From Heracleum sosnowskyi (Eukaryota > Streptophyta > Magnoliopsida > Apiales > Apiaceae), in contig CM061235.1 of NCBI GenBank assembly GCA_030848705.1, positions 137,461,228-137,525,227 of the forward strand: a stretch of DNA of 64,000 nucleotides, given 5' to 3'. Below are positions 24,246-36,246 of this stretch, piece by piece. Each line of letters begins with the position of its first letter. Position 1 is the stretch's first letter. The notes under the pieces were generated by a model. That model searched no databases. It worked only from the letters and a program-made list of their open reading frames with translations, and was not told the origin of the DNA. Position numbers and translations under genes: made by a program.

Positions 24246-24488
24246 CTGTTTAGACTTTAGACAGGAAGCAACTAAATGCTCATATATTTTTGATCCTTTA
24301 TATTCAAAGCACATCAAATATAGCCAATATGTATAGCCCGAAAAGTGCTATGGCATAAGATGATCGAGAGAAATTACGACACGGACCGACTCCTAGTGAA
24401 ATATTTATCCGTTCAAACAGCTGAATACTTATATAACCTGTGTAAGGGTACGACATGAGCCGGTTCCGATTACCTATTCGGACAGGGG

Positions 24489-24705
24489 GCAATACTCCCG
24501 CAAACTCAAGCTCGAAAGCTTTGCCTGCAGCCTGTGCCTTGCAACCTAAAGATTGCACTTAGTTTTTGGAGCAATACTCCCGCAAACTCAAGCTCGAAAG
24601 CTTTGCCTGCAGCCTGTGCCTTGCAACCTAAAGATTGCACTTAGTTTTTGGAGCAATACTCCCGCAAACTTAAGCTCGAAAGCTTTGCATGCAGCCTGCG
24701 CCTTG
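24489..24705 (+). repeat. 82-bp tandem repeat, 2.6 copies
   Basis: GCAATACTCCCGCAAACT starts units at 24489, 24571 and 24653, so the period is exactly 82. Each unit includes GCAACCTAAAGATTGCACTT, itself a small inverted repeat. That word recurs alone near 24801 and again at 25619, just before the 3' LTR. Confidence 0.9.
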
Positions 24706-25653
24706 GTAAGCACTTTGAGCTACTTAAATGCTTTAAATTATTTAAGTTATTATTTACAACTCATGAGTTGCATCACTATAATGAATTTACTCATCTCATA
24801 GCAACCTAAAGATTGCACTTAGTATAATTATAGTCACTAGTATCATACACAATTCCAAATCTATAGCTTGTCGTATTATCATCATCACCTCAGAGCCTAA
24901 AGTTTCTACGAATACTGCAAAGTCGTAAGTTTACAAAGCCCTTCAGCTTTGGAACCTTGAGTGACGGTCTATAACCAAAACCTTTAGCCCTAGACCCTTC
25001 AAGCCTTTCACCCACCAGTCACCTCTCCGTGATAATTATTAAAATTTACTACATATGTTTATTTGCCTCACTCCCCTACATTAATCAAGTATCGCTGCGG
25101 GTCTAGTTGGTTTTTTCTGCTTACATATCAGTTGTGTGTAGCTACGGCTCCGACTTGTTGCTCTTTTTAGTCCATCTTTGTTATTTTGTGTATGACTACG
25201 TGTGAACTATGACTAACAAATTCTTAGTCCGTAAATGAACAGGAGCCGTAATTAAATAATAATAACTCGTGACTCTAATTCAAGAAGAACAAATAGAGAA
25301 CCCACAAGTTATAAGCGATGGTTGCTTATCTGATCCCTAATCTAGAAGGCGTAAACCGAGGCTAGTTTAATACCCTTCTCATGACCCAAGTGCATAATTC
25401 GTTTATGAAGGGCATTCAAGAAACCTGAACTTGATATAGATAAAGGTTTAAGTGATCAATATGTAAAGAGGCAACCCAATCCACATCAGAAAACACTTCA
25501 TTCAGAGATTTCTAAGCTTTAAGTAACTATATTTTGTACGGATAATAACTGATGTCTTGGACTCTAACATATTCGGTACACCACGCAGTGATATTAAATT
25601 AAATTTACTTCTTCAGTTGCAACCTAAAGATTGCACTTGATTTTGGAGGCAAA

Positions 25654-26156
25654 TGATGGCAACCAAAAACTATACTTCCCTACGGCTTAGAGATTGTAGC
25701 AAACCTCCCGTAGCCATAGTACTATAATCACAACTATGCCGTAAGCATTACTACGGGCCTGGTTCCTACGGCCTTGTTACCTACGGTTTACGGGATTTCC
25801 CGTAGCCACGTCAATGGTCCCACAGCTCCACCTAGACTGTTATTACAACTTTGTACACCCATGTCACCCCTATCTCATGACTCAGCCTAGCTATTTCTGC
25901 ACATCACATGTCATTCATACACAAGAACACCTGTCCTTGATTCCCTCGAACTACCACCTGCCCATATAGCTCTTGATAGTCATTCAAGCTAGAGGGGAGG
26001 AGCTGGCACAAGGAGGAGGACAAAATAAATACGAGGGGATAGAACACAAAGGGGGGAGAGGGAAAAAAAACATAAAGACGAATACAACAGCTTAAAGATC
26101 TTCTGATAATGGTCGTATGATCTCTACGGCTTCTTCGGAGAAACCTACGACCATCA
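25654..26156 (+). repeat. 3' LTR of the 21.2-26.2 kb element
   Basis: It is 503 bp and nearly identical to the 5' LTR apart from the 11-bp indel and a few substitutions. It is followed by the GATAT duplication. Confidence 0.9.
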
Positions 26157-26161
26157 GATAT

Positions 26162-28429
26162 AAATACTCAGCCAGACAGTGGGCGCAAGTAAAAAGTAGG
26201 AACACACGTATACCCCCTACGCGCGTAGAGAGGATGCGTGAAGTGAGCTTTTGGGCAACCTTTCTGCCCGCTGGTATTTTGGACACACCTCCGGATAAAA
26301 CTGTTATAATGGACTTTCACCCCACTCATTATATGTCTTCTTTATTACCTAAAAAATTCATTCATTGTATTTGTGTATGAACACTCAACTGTCAACTGGA
26401 TTAAAACTGAAATTTACAAATTATGGAAGTGATGTGTTCTCTCTGGTCCCATTCCCATTAAAACAATGTTTTGGATAATCCATACACTTTACACAGAAAG
26501 TTGGTGTCGAAAGAATTATAAATGTTGCAAAGCTAACAGTGTCAACGTAAACTTAAATTATCTTTGTGGTCTCACGGGGAATAAGATTTGAATTCAAAAC
26601 TCCGACAATGCATGTTAGTACATTGTTAAACCGTAGCAGTTTCAGGATAGTAAATAAGTATCTCTCTTTTTAATATAGATAATATGAGAATAAAAAGGAG
26701 ACGCAGTAAAACAACACGGTGCTACTTAATTGTCTCGGGAAAAGTCCCTAAGGTTATCTAAGGGGCTTTATTCTCATCAAGAAATATATAGACTAGGATT
26801 ATTGTCCGCTTCGCATGGTGGAAAATTAGAATTTTAACTTCAATTAAAAATAAATATTTTATTATTGTTTTACAAAGATATATGTTTCACTCGTTTTTTT
26901 ATTCAAGTTATTTAACTATAATTTGAAATTTTATGTTTTTAATAAATGTATAGTATGAATATTTTTATTATTTATATTATAACTTTATAAGTTCGGATCG
27001 GGTTCTTAATAGATCTCGAATCCTATAAAATCCATATCCATGTTATTGAGACTGAATTCTTATCGAATCGGATCACTATCGAATTAATTTTCTTTAGATG
27101 AATTCATATTCGATTATAAAATCCCAAACCAGATGAAATAAGATTGAAGCTCCGAAGCTCCGGTCCGTTGACACGTCCACCGCCACGTACCATTTTTATT
27201 TACATATATAGTTATGTTTTATAATATTAATAGTTTCACATTTTTTTATAAATACTAATTGTTCTATTCTATATAATTAAAATGCATTTAGTTTGAAGAA
27301 AAAAACATATTAGTATTATTGACTAAAAGCTAGTTGCAGCGTGATACATTTGTACTTTTAGTCATGTACACATTAAAATGGTACTATTATACCGTCATTC
27401 TTAGGGTCAGGAATCAGACCGCATCTTAAAAATGTCAACTATAAAGTGTAATGGTGCATGAGAGTGTCCTCCAACTTATAAGTCCCCGTTCATATTTACA
27501 ATGAACTTGACCAAAAACTTGTAACTTTATTAATACATAAGCAGAATGGTACTGTAACAAATTGATGGAGAAGAATCTCAAGTTACAAACACCTACTAAT
27601 AGTGTATCAATGATCTGCTCACACATAAAAAACATAATTCTTCATATATCATTCTCTGCTCAACTAAAATGCGTATGAAAAATGATTACAAAAGAGAATA
27701 TAAAAATGACTTCACTCTAAATTTCCGCTCCCTCATAAACCTTTAAGGACATTTCCCCTTCTTGATTAGATGATTGTCATCAATGGAATCAGTGTTAACA
27801 AACAACACTAATATACAAACAAATAAACGGTGTCAAAGCATAACTTGATCTTTCAAAGTATTCAAATCAGATTGTTCCAGTACCAAGAAGAACAATAACC
27901 AAGCAAATTGCAGTACAATATTAACATTCACTGAACTTGAGTGCTTAGCACTATAGACGGAACAAAAAACACACATCACCGTGATATCTAATAAACCCTA
28001 GTACCATTCCAGGGATGACTTCACCTATTAGATATACATCCTGATTATAAAATGTTTAAGAAAGTGGTCCATATCTAACATTTGGGATTTGCCTCCAAAA
28101 TTAAAAATAGGAGAATATAAGACATGCCAACTTCTTTCTTCAATAGCTTTCTTAGCACCCTGCACCATAACTTTAAAAGTGCAAAAAAATAATCATGATC
28201 ATAGTCATTATAAATATAGAAATATTAAATGCGTGATCACAAGCAGGATTCTTTTTAGGATGTCTTCCGAGCACTTTGCACAAATATATCAAATCTAGAC
28301 CTCCACTGTAAATTATTTTAACTTTCAACAATATAAACCAAAAAAATATAGAGTATCTCAATTGTTTCGACCATGATAAGGTTTTTAAGCGAAAAGCCCT
28401 TGATTGTGTACTACTTTAAAGTCAGTTAC
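26162..28429. other. intergenic DNA with possible minus-strand exon remnants
   Basis: No complete gene is seen. On the minus strand, short open blocks with splice-like borders lie near 27740-27800 (reading NTDSIDDNHLIKKGKCP then stop) and 28055-28150 (GAKKAIEERSWHVLYSP). They may be 3' exons of an unknown gene or relic continuing upstream past the retroelement at 28435. Confidence 0.35.
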
Positions 28430-28434
28430 CATAC

Positions 28435-29013
28435 TGTTATGTCATATTTTGGCATAATCCAAATTTCTCAGTTTAATAATTATTAATTCAGATTAATAAT
28501 TAATTGCTTAACCACTAATTAATATCCTCTCTCTGAAAATATCTCCAAACAATATTTTTCAAATCATGGAAAGAAATGCGGAGATGCCGCAAGATTGTAG
28601 GAAAACATGTGAAGACCGGACTATTTATGGGAACGTGAGGTGGATTGATAATCCTTGAACTATTTATGGGAACGTGAGGTGGATTGATAATCCTTGAACT
28701 ATTTATGGGAACATTGGATGGATAAACTTTGACTATTTATGAGTTTGGACTGAATGGACTTATCTAATGACTTGTTTTCCAAGAACTACGTGAGGCTTGA
28801 TCCCTATATAAGGGTACATAGGCACCTTGTATGGTATACGGCAATTGACACTCGGGAAAGAGAAGAGAAAGAACCCATTCTCTATTCAATTTCTGAGGAG
28901 TCATCATACGAGCTCAGCCCCCAAACATCCAAAAATCTCAAGTCCCCCTATTTTCATAATTCGTTATTCCAGCAACCTCCGATTTTGGTTGTTACGAAAT
29001 TCCTCCAACAACA
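28435..29013 (+). repeat. 5' LTR, family member 1
   Basis: It is 579 bp with a TATA-like CCTATATAAGG at about 28803. It contains a 39-bp direct repeat (units from 28621, 28660 and a partial at 28699) and, at 28563-28620, a segment closely related to the element's own internal 88-bp unit. Confidence 0.95.
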
Positions 29014-29113
29014 ATTGGCGCTAGAAGGAGGGGATTATTTGTTTATTGCGGAGGACAATCAAATCATCAACATCATACGCAAGGGGGTTATTATGGATCT
29101 GGAGCGGCTTTAA
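28754..29113 (+). other. 119-codon open frame spanning LTR and PBS, probably non-coding
   Basis: The frame begins in the LTR U3/R region and runs through the primer-binding site. A similar frame occurs in the right LTR (30887-31177). It has no gag similarity that I recognise, and its conservation is explained by LTR identity. Confidence 0.2.
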
Positions 29114-29793
29114 TGGAGGAGCAGAACGATGGAGACGGTGATTCATGATTCTTTTCAAAATTAAGATAAGTTTTCTTATGCTTGTGTCTGTATACATAAG
29201 TTATCTTATAAAATTCGTAGTAAATTTAATACATGTCAGATTTTGATGATTTTTTATGATCCGAAATTTTTTTACGATTTCCTGCAACATTCGTTCTTGG
29301 TGTTTTCTCGGATTATGTTTCGATCTATTCTCGAAATCACAAAACATAATCAGATTCCGTTTTTCAGTATTGAGAAGTTAATCAGCAGATGTTTTATTTG
29401 ATTCCCGATTCATTATAAGTCTGTTTCTGACGAGCCATATATCATTGGAAAGCTCTTTTCGTTTTCTACAACTTTCATGTTTTGTGTTTTCCAAGAAAAC
29501 ATCGTCTACAGGGTCATAAAGGTAAAAAACAGATCTGGACAGAATCTGAATCATGGAGATGTTAAAGAATTGTGATGCAATATTCGTAGCGCATGATTTG
29601 ATTACTTCACTAGCTCGTGCATGGGCAAAAATAAGTGTGGAAGGTCCTTATCTGATAAGGGTAATGTTTTCGAAAGCTCTCTTTTCTAAGGAGGATTAAT
29701 ATTGAAGACCCTACTCTCAGAGGATAGTCCATGAATAAAATTACATTATTGAAGATCCATTGGTAGATGGATATTTCTTGGTTGGCACGGTAC

Positions 29794-30312
29794 ATTCCTA
29801 CAATCACGGGAAGAAATGCGGAGATGCCGCGAGATTGCAGGAAAACGTGTGGGACTACACGTGATATGGTTGGCATGAGACATTCCTACAATCACGGGAA
29901 GAAATGCGGAGATGCCGCGAGATTGCAGGAAAACGTGTGGGACTGGACGTGATATGGTTGGCACGAGACATTCCTACAATCACGGGAAGAAATGCGGATA
30001 TGCCGCGAGATTGCAGGAAAACGTGTGGGACTGGACGTGATATGGTTGGCATGGGACATTCCTACAATCATGGGAAGAAATGCAGAGATGCCGCGAGATT
30101 GCAGGAAAACGTGTGGGACTGCACGTGATATGGTTGGCATGAGATATTCCTACAATCACGGGAAGAAATGCGGAGATGCCGCGAGATTGCAGGAAAACGT
30201 GTGGGACTGGACGTGATATGGTTGGCACGAGACATTCCTAAAATCACGGGAAGAAATGCGGATATGCCGCGAGATTGCAGGAAAACGTGTGGGACCGGAT
30301 GTGATATGGGCT
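29794..30312 (+). repeat. 88-bp tandem array, six units (member 1)
   Basis: ATTCCTA(C/A)AATCA marks unit starts at 29794, 29882, 29970, 30058, 30146 and 30234, a period of exactly 88 bp. Each unit carries GCGGAGATGCCGC (variants GCGGATATGCCGC and GCAGAGATGCCGC), a short hairpin with GCGG/CCGC arms. Overlapping open frames on both strands come from the repeat and are not genes, since 88 is not a multiple of three. Confidence 0.95.
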
Positions 30313-30529
30313 GAAAGCCTGACATTTGAAATTGGGTATCTTATTAAAGCCTCAGCTCGGGGGCTCGTGGACAAACGAAAACACATCCTTATGCGGGCAA
30401 TGACACTTGAAAAGCGTGTACGCCGATTCGGACTATATACAAAACGCTAAGCGACCGAAGACATTTGGAAGCTCGAAGAATTCTTAGTTCTCCACTACAA
30501 CAAGCTACACTGAAGAACTGGGGGCTTGT

Positions 30530-31146
30530 TGTTATGCTATATTTTGGCATAGTCCAAATTTCTCCGTTTAATAATTATTAATTCAGATTAATAATTAATT
30601 GATTAACCACTAAGTAATATCCTCTCTCTGAAACGAGTAAAGAATCAATCTCAATCAACGAATAACGGAAAATATCTCCAAACAATATTCTTCAAATCAT
30701 GGAAAGAAATGCGGAGATGCCGCAAGATTGTAGGAAAACATGTGAAGACCGGACTATTTATGGGAACGTGAGGTGGATTGATAATCCTTGAACTATTTAT
30801 GGGAATGTGAGGTGGATTGATAATCCTTGAACTATTTATGGGAACATTGGATGGATAAACTTTGACTATTTATGGGTTTGGACTGAATGGACTTATCTAA
30901 TGACTTGTTTTCCAAGAACTACGTGAGGCTTGATCCCTATATAAGGGTACGTAGGCACCTTGCATGGTATACGTCAATTGACACTCGGGAAAGAGAAGAG
31001 AAAGAACCCATTCTCTATTCAATTTCTGAGGAGTCATCATACGAGCTCAGCCCCGAAACATCCAAAAATCTCAAATCCCCCTATTTTCATAATTCGTTAT
31101 TCCAGCAACCTCCGATTTTGGTTGTTACGAAATTCCTCCAACAACA
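30530..31146 (+). repeat. 3' LTR, family member 1
   Basis: It is 617 bp, with the 38-bp segment missing from the left LTR present. It ends CAACAACA and is followed by CATAC. Confidence 0.95.
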
Positions 31147-31151
31147 CATAC

Positions 31152-31502
31152 CTTCAAAGGAAAAAAATGATAAATAGAAAACAAAGAGCTGATAAGTACC
31201 GTATTAGATGATTCAGCTTCCAATGATGTAGGTGCTAACATCTCGCCATAGTGTGCATCTCTATGAGTCATTAAAAGAAACAATATAAAATCTAAAGAAG
31301 TGAACAAAATGCAGCCTAATTTGATCAAAACAGAAAAGTGAATAAAACACTGAAGAAAGAACAATAACAACTCAAAAATATTTTTTGTGATGTCATATCA
31401 TTAAGTTCATTTAAGCAAAACATGGCCTATATTGAGAAAAATATATTAGATATTACTAATTATAAGCGATATAGAAATCTAAATAAGCATGAAATCTTTG
31501 GC
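31152..31502. other. intergenic DNA; possible minus-strand exon near 31190-31262
   Basis: On the minus strand, a block reading RDAHYGEMLAPTSLEAESSNT is followed by a GT donor-like site. Further upstream (31285-31410) is sequence related to 33530-33650, suggesting duplicated introns of one ancestral locus. The gene is unidentified. Confidence 0.3.
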
Positions 31503-31507
31503 CACAT

Positions 31508-32192
31508 TGTGACAACCCGGGTCAAATCCCGAGCCTTTTTCGAAAATCGGGTCAAATCTCGATTTCGAGTCCGAATAAGCCGAAGCCTACTGGCCCAATC
31601 ACAGCCAACTTGGGTAACGACTAGCCCACCACAGGCCCCCAAAATATCATGATTTTGTTGGTGCTAATTAGTAGTAGTACTGTGCCTTATAAACTGAACA
31701 GAAGTCCCAAATCTCCTCGATGTGGGACTGGGGTGTTACAAACTCCCCCACTTAAACTCTTGACGTCCTCGTCAAGCCTGATCGGATAGCCCATAGGTTC
31801 CAAGATCGTTCATCCCTAGCCATTGTGGGATAATACCGACTGGCTTCGTGTCCCCACCTCCGGACCTCTGTCCATTGTGGGATAATACCACCAGCCTTCG
31901 TGTCCCCACCTCCGGCAACTTGACGAATCAAGCTTTCGAGAGTCGGCTCTGATACCATATGTGACAACCTGGGTCAAATCCCGAGCCTTTTTCGAAAATC
32001 GGGTCAAATCTCGATTTCGAGTCCGAATAAGCCGAAGCCTACTGGCCCAATCGCAGCCAACTTGGGTAACGACTAGCCCACCACAGGCCCCCAAAATATC
32101 ATGATTTTGTTGGTGCTAATTAGTAGTAGTACTGTGCCTTATAAACTGAACAGAAGTCCCAAATCTCCTCGATGTGGGACTGGGGTGTTACA
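31508..32192 (-). mobile_element. TRIM (terminal-repeat retrotransposon in miniature), TSD cacat
   Basis: Two 233-bp LTRs (31508-31740 and 31960-32192) flank a 219-bp interior. CACAT is duplicated at 31503-31507 and 32193-32197. Read on the minus strand the LTR begins TGTAACACCCCAGTCCCAC and ends TTGTCACA. Beside the right LTR the minus strand reads TATGGTATCAGAGC, the initiator-methionine tRNA primer-binding site. A purine tract (GTTTAAGTGGGGGAGTT) abuts the left LTR, so the element is oriented on the minus strand. The two LTRs are equal in length with few differences, so insertion looks recent. It has no coding capacity, and no 5S-like block as found in Cassandra was seen. Confidence 0.95.
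31946..31959 (-). other. tRNA-Met primer-binding site of the TRIM
   Basis: GCTCTGATACCATA on the plus strand is the reverse complement of TATGGTATCAGAGC and directly abuts the right LTR. Confidence 0.9.
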
Positions 32193-32197
32193 CACAT

Positions 32198-33660
32198 CGA
32201 TATTTAACAATTGCAAATTAGTTGGTGCATTATATCAAATAGTTTGCGGCTTATATTAGAATATAAGAAATAACAAAAGTAGAAAGAAGTATCAATAACT
32301 AACCGAAAATCCAGAGAAACGATGGTAGTGGTTATCTATTAACATCCAGAAAATCTTCAAATCTTTAATCACCGTTATCTGAAATAATTAAACAACTATA
32401 ATTAGTATGCGATTTCAGTTTAAACAAAAATAGAGATATACGAAAAGAGAGGAAATAGCTGAGAGACAGAGAAAGATGGAGAAATATAGATAAGCGATTG
32501 AATACATTATACATGAATGTGATTTTGAATTCAAAATTCAAATTGAGCATCAGGAAAGGGTAATACAATAAGAATTCAAACTGCAAAGCTTGTAAGGGGG
32601 AATTGGATCATGTGGAAGCAGCGTATGTATGTCGAGTATGCCTGTGTCCGTGTCTGAAAACCTGCATCTACATCTGTAACCAACGCAATGTGGAAGCAAA
32701 AGTCAACTGTATATATTGCAAATTCATGTGACAACATTTATACAGAAAAATTGACAGGGCCTCTTAGTATAAAGCCGTGGAATTAGCCTTCAGACAATAT
32801 CAATTACATAGATATAAAATGAATTTTTTTTCAGTTGAATATGTGATTTTAAACATTGGTCTATAAACTTATCACTATAAAAGGAAAGCAATGCAGGTAG
32901 CATGTGAACATGACAGTCATAAATCTGATTTTTTTTACAGAAGAATTTGCTGCATTGAACATGATATTTTTCACTTTTAATTGTGAAGGTTTCAAGATTT
33001 GGAAAAGAGAAAGAGATAGAAGGTGGGTGGATGGTGCATTAGAACAAATAGAACATCAGCAGCCTCAGTAAATATCAGTCAAAAAACTGTACACAAAAAA
33101 ATTATAACTCGTGATGTTCACCAAAAATCGTACCCGTAGACAAACTCCTTTATTGAAGAGCTTGAATCAACATAATCATCCATGTGTCCATTTGAAGCAG
33201 GATACCTGCAAAAGAGTAAAACTTCTAAATTATAGAAACAAAATTTCATTAAGCTCAGATCGCAACATACCAGACAAAATTAATTTTCGTGGTGACACAT
33301 AAAATTTATGGCTATTAGGCGAACAGTCATATTTGCAGATGAATAAGTCCACAAAAGAAACAAAAATACGCAATTACCAAGTTAGAGAATGCCTACCTGC
33401 AAGAATTTCATATAATTCATTTCACAAAGTAGATCCCGATGATAAATAAGATCAATGCATTCCATCTCTATTTTCGGTATTCTCCAAGGTCTATTTATGC
33501 CAAAAATCCAAATCCAAAAAGAGTATCAATATGAAATCTAAATTAGTAACCAAAATGCAGCCTAATATAAAATCAAAGTAAAAAAGCCATTTTATTAAGT
33601 TACTTGAGCAAAAACCAAGTAACATCACAAGTCAATAACCAATGTATATCAAAAATCGCT
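32198..33660. other. intergenic DNA with exon-like minus-strand blocks
   Basis: Minus-strand blocks with splice-like borders lie near 32310-32380, 33115-33205 (YPASNGHMDDYVDSSSS after a TTTTGCAG acceptor) and 33400-33480 (IEMECIDLIYHRDLLCEMNY ending at CAG/GTAGG). Their reading phases do not all join cleanly, which argues for a pseudogene or wrong borders. The product is unknown. Confidence 0.3.
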
Positions 33661-34048
33661 AACTTTTATGGACTGACCTGTGGTGGGTTGTTGGATTTGG
33701 TATGCATTCGGTTGTGGGCTTGGATGTTATAGTTGAGACTATGCATTCCCTGGGATGCATTCTTGCAAATTTTCGTGCAGATTTTGATTTTTAAATTTGT
33801 AAATTATTTTGAATATTTTGTGACTACTTGACGTGTATAATTTTTGTGCTATGTTATTATTAGCTTTATATTTAAAACTTTGTGTATTTGAATATACAAG
33901 AAATTGTTTTGTTCTTTTACAAAAGATGGACGGGAATTGCATCAACAATCATAATTTAAGGTATGTTTTCTTTACATATGTGGCTTAATTTTTTATTTCT
34001 TTTTTATTTTGAGAATTTGGGGACCAAATTCTTTTAAGGAGGAAAGAA
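33661..34048 (+). mobile_element. 3' end of the interior of a truncated Gypsy-type element
   Basis: This stretch ends in CTTTTAAGGAGGAAAGAA, a polypurine tract directly before an LTR start (TGTAAAGTCCCG). The upstream interior, with any pol, is missing, and the left breakpoint near 33661 is approximate. Confidence 0.5.
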
Positions 34049-34429
34049 TGTAAAGTCCCGTAATTTTATTATTAGATATTAGATGTTTAAGAAATTTTAT
34101 TTAGATAATTATTTTAGTTAAAGATTTTTGAAAAAATTTTCATACAAGTTATTTTATTTTAGATAATGATAAGATTCGTTATTATGAAAAGAAGCGTGAT
34201 AATATTTTTAAGAATCGATATATTTTTATTTAAGTAAATTATGTGTAATAGAATATTTTATTTTAGATATTACTTGTAGAGGTTGTAAAAAAATTACTAA
34301 TAAGTTGTATTATTACTTAATTTAATTTTAGGGTTTGTGTGTCTATTTAATAACGCCCTTAGAATGATTAGAGACTCGTACAGCTCTGCCTCCTCTAAGC
34401 CTCTGGAGTACGTTTTCGGCCTATACTAC

Positions 34430-35038
34430 TGTTATGCCACGTTTTGGCATAGTCCAAATTTCTCCGTTTAATAATTATTAATTCAGATTAATAATTAATT
34501 ACTTGACCACTAAGTAATATCCTCTCTCTGAAACGAGGAAAGAATCAATCTCAATCAAAGAATAATGGAAAATATCTCCAAACGATATTCTTCAAATCAT
34601 GGAAAGAAATGCGGAGATGCCGCAAGATATTAGGAAAACGTGTGAATACTGGATTATTTATGGGAACGTGAGGTGGATTGATAATCCTTGGACTATTTAT
34701 GGGAATATGAGGTGGATTGATAATCCTTGAGCTGTTTATGGGAACATAAATCTTGGCTATTTTATGGACTTGGACTGAATGACTTATCTAATGACTTGTT
34801 TTCCAAGAACTACGTGAGGCTTGATCCCTATATAAGGGTACGTAGGCACCTTGTATGATACACGGCAATTGACACTCGGGAAAGAGTAAGAGAAAGAACT
34901 CATTCTCTATTCAATTTCTGAGGAGTCATCATACGAGCTCAGCCCCCAAACATCCAAAAATCCTAAATCCCCCTATTTTCTTATTTCGTTATTCCAGCAA
35001 CCTCCGATTTGTGTTGTTACGAAATTCCTCCAACAACA
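34430..35038 (+). repeat. 5' LTR, family member 2
   Basis: It is 609 bp with TGTTATGCC..CAACAACA ends and includes CCTATATAAGGG as a likely TATA region. Confidence 0.95.
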
Positions 35039-35818
35039 ATTGGTGCTAGAAGGAGGGGATTATTTTTTGATTGTGGAGGACAATCAAATCATCTCCATCA
35101 TACGCAAGGGGGGTTATTATGGATCTGGAGCGGCTTTAATGGAGGAGCAGAACGATTGAGGCGGTGATTCATGATTCTTTTCAAAATTAAGATAAGTTTT
35201 CTTATGCTTTTGTCCGTATACATAAGTTATCTTATAAATTTTGTAGTAAATTTAATATATGTAAGATTTTGATGATTTTTTATGATCCGGAAAGCTTTTA
35301 CGATTTCCTGCAACTTTCGTTCTTGGTGTTTTCTCGGATTATGTTTCGATCTATTCTCGAAATCACAAAACATAATCAGATCCCGTTTTTCAGTATTGAG
35401 AAGTTTATCAACATATGTTTTATTTGATTCTCGATTCATTATAAGTCCGTTTCTGACGAGCCATATATCATCGGAAATCTCTTTTCGTTTTCTACAAATT
35501 TCATGTTTTATGTTTTCCAAGAAAACATCGTTTACAGGGTCAGAAAGGTAAAAAATAGATCTGGGCAGAATCTGAATCATGGAGATGTTAAAAAATTGTG
35601 ATGCAATATTCGTAGCACGTGATTTTATTACTTCACTAGCTCGTGCATGGACAAAAATAAGTGTGGAAGATCCTTATTTTATAAGGGTAATATTTTCGAA
35701 AGCTCTCTTTTCCGATGAGGATTAATATTGAAGACCCTACTCTAAGAGGAGAGTCCATGAATAAAATTATATTATTGAAGGCCCATTGTAGATGGATATT
35801 TCTTGGTTGGCACAGGAC

Positions 35819-36246
35819 ATTCCTACAATCACGGGAAGAAATGCGGAGATGCCGCGAGATTGCAGGAAAACGTGTGGGACTGGACGTGATATGGTTGGCA
35901 CGAGACATTCCTACAATCACGGGAAGAAATGCGGAGATGCCGCGAGATTACAGGAAAACGTGTGGGACCGGATGTGATATAGTTGGCACGGGACATTCCT
36001 ACAATCACGGGAAGAAATGCGGAGATGCCGCGAGATTGCAGGAAAACGTGTGGGACTGGACGTGATATGGCTGGCACGGGACATTCCTACAATCATGGGA
36101 AGAAATGCGGAGATGCTGCGAGATTGTAGGAAAACGTGTGGGACTGGACGTGATATGGTTGACACGAGACATTCCTACAATCACGGGAAGAAATGCGGAG
36201 ATGCCGCAAGATTGTAGGAAAATCTATGGGACCGGATGTGATATGG
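35819..36246 (+). repeat. 88-bp tandem array, five units (member 2)
   Basis: Units start at ATTCCTACAATCA at 35819, 35907, 35995, 36083 and 36171. Member 1 has six units of the same period. Confidence 0.95.

Larger units (their letters stand above)
21219..26156 (+). mobile_element. non-autonomous LTR retrotransposon (LARD-like), 4.9 kb, TSD gatat
   Basis: The LTRs are 21219-21732 (514 bp) and 25654-26156 (503 bp), starting TGATGGC and ending CCATCA. The 5-bp duplication GATAT is at 21214-21218 and 26157-26161. Immediately after the left LTR, TTTGGCGCCGCTGCCGGGGA is a primer-binding site of the type used by Athila/Tat-like Gypsy elements. GGAGGCAAA precedes the right LTR as a short polypurine tract. 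The LTRs differ mainly by an 11-bp tandem duplication (CCACCTAGACT) in the left copy. No gag or pol coding is visible in the 3.9 kb interior, which instead holds several tandem-repeat blocks. The element must depend on a partner for movement. Confidence 0.9.
28435..31146 (+). mobile_element. small non-autonomous LTR retrotransposon, family member 1, TSD catac
   Basis: The LTRs are 28435-29013 (579 bp) and 30530-31146 (617 bp), with TGTTATG..CAACAACA ends. CATAC is duplicated at 28430-28434 and 31147-31151. TGGCGCTAGAAGGAGGGG after the left LTR is the primer-binding-site candidate, and GAAGAACTGGGGGC before the right LTR is the polypurine tract. The left LTR lacks 38 bp present in the right one, between two GAAA words, which accounts exactly for the length difference. 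The interior has no gag or pol. It contains six 88-bp tandem units. A second family member lies at 34430-37074. About a dozen or more substitutions between its LTRs suggest it is older than the second copy. Confidence 0.95.

Noticed and set aside
29767..30325. Overlapping open frames on both strands with MPTISRPVPHVFLQSRG or GRNAEMPRDCRKTCG words
   Set aside because: These are translations of the 88-bp tandem array. The period is not a multiple of three, and all frames and both strands are open to the same degree.
31508..32192. TRIM as a Cassandra element
   Set aside because: The LTR starts similarly, but no 5S-rRNA-like block could be found in the 233-bp LTR.
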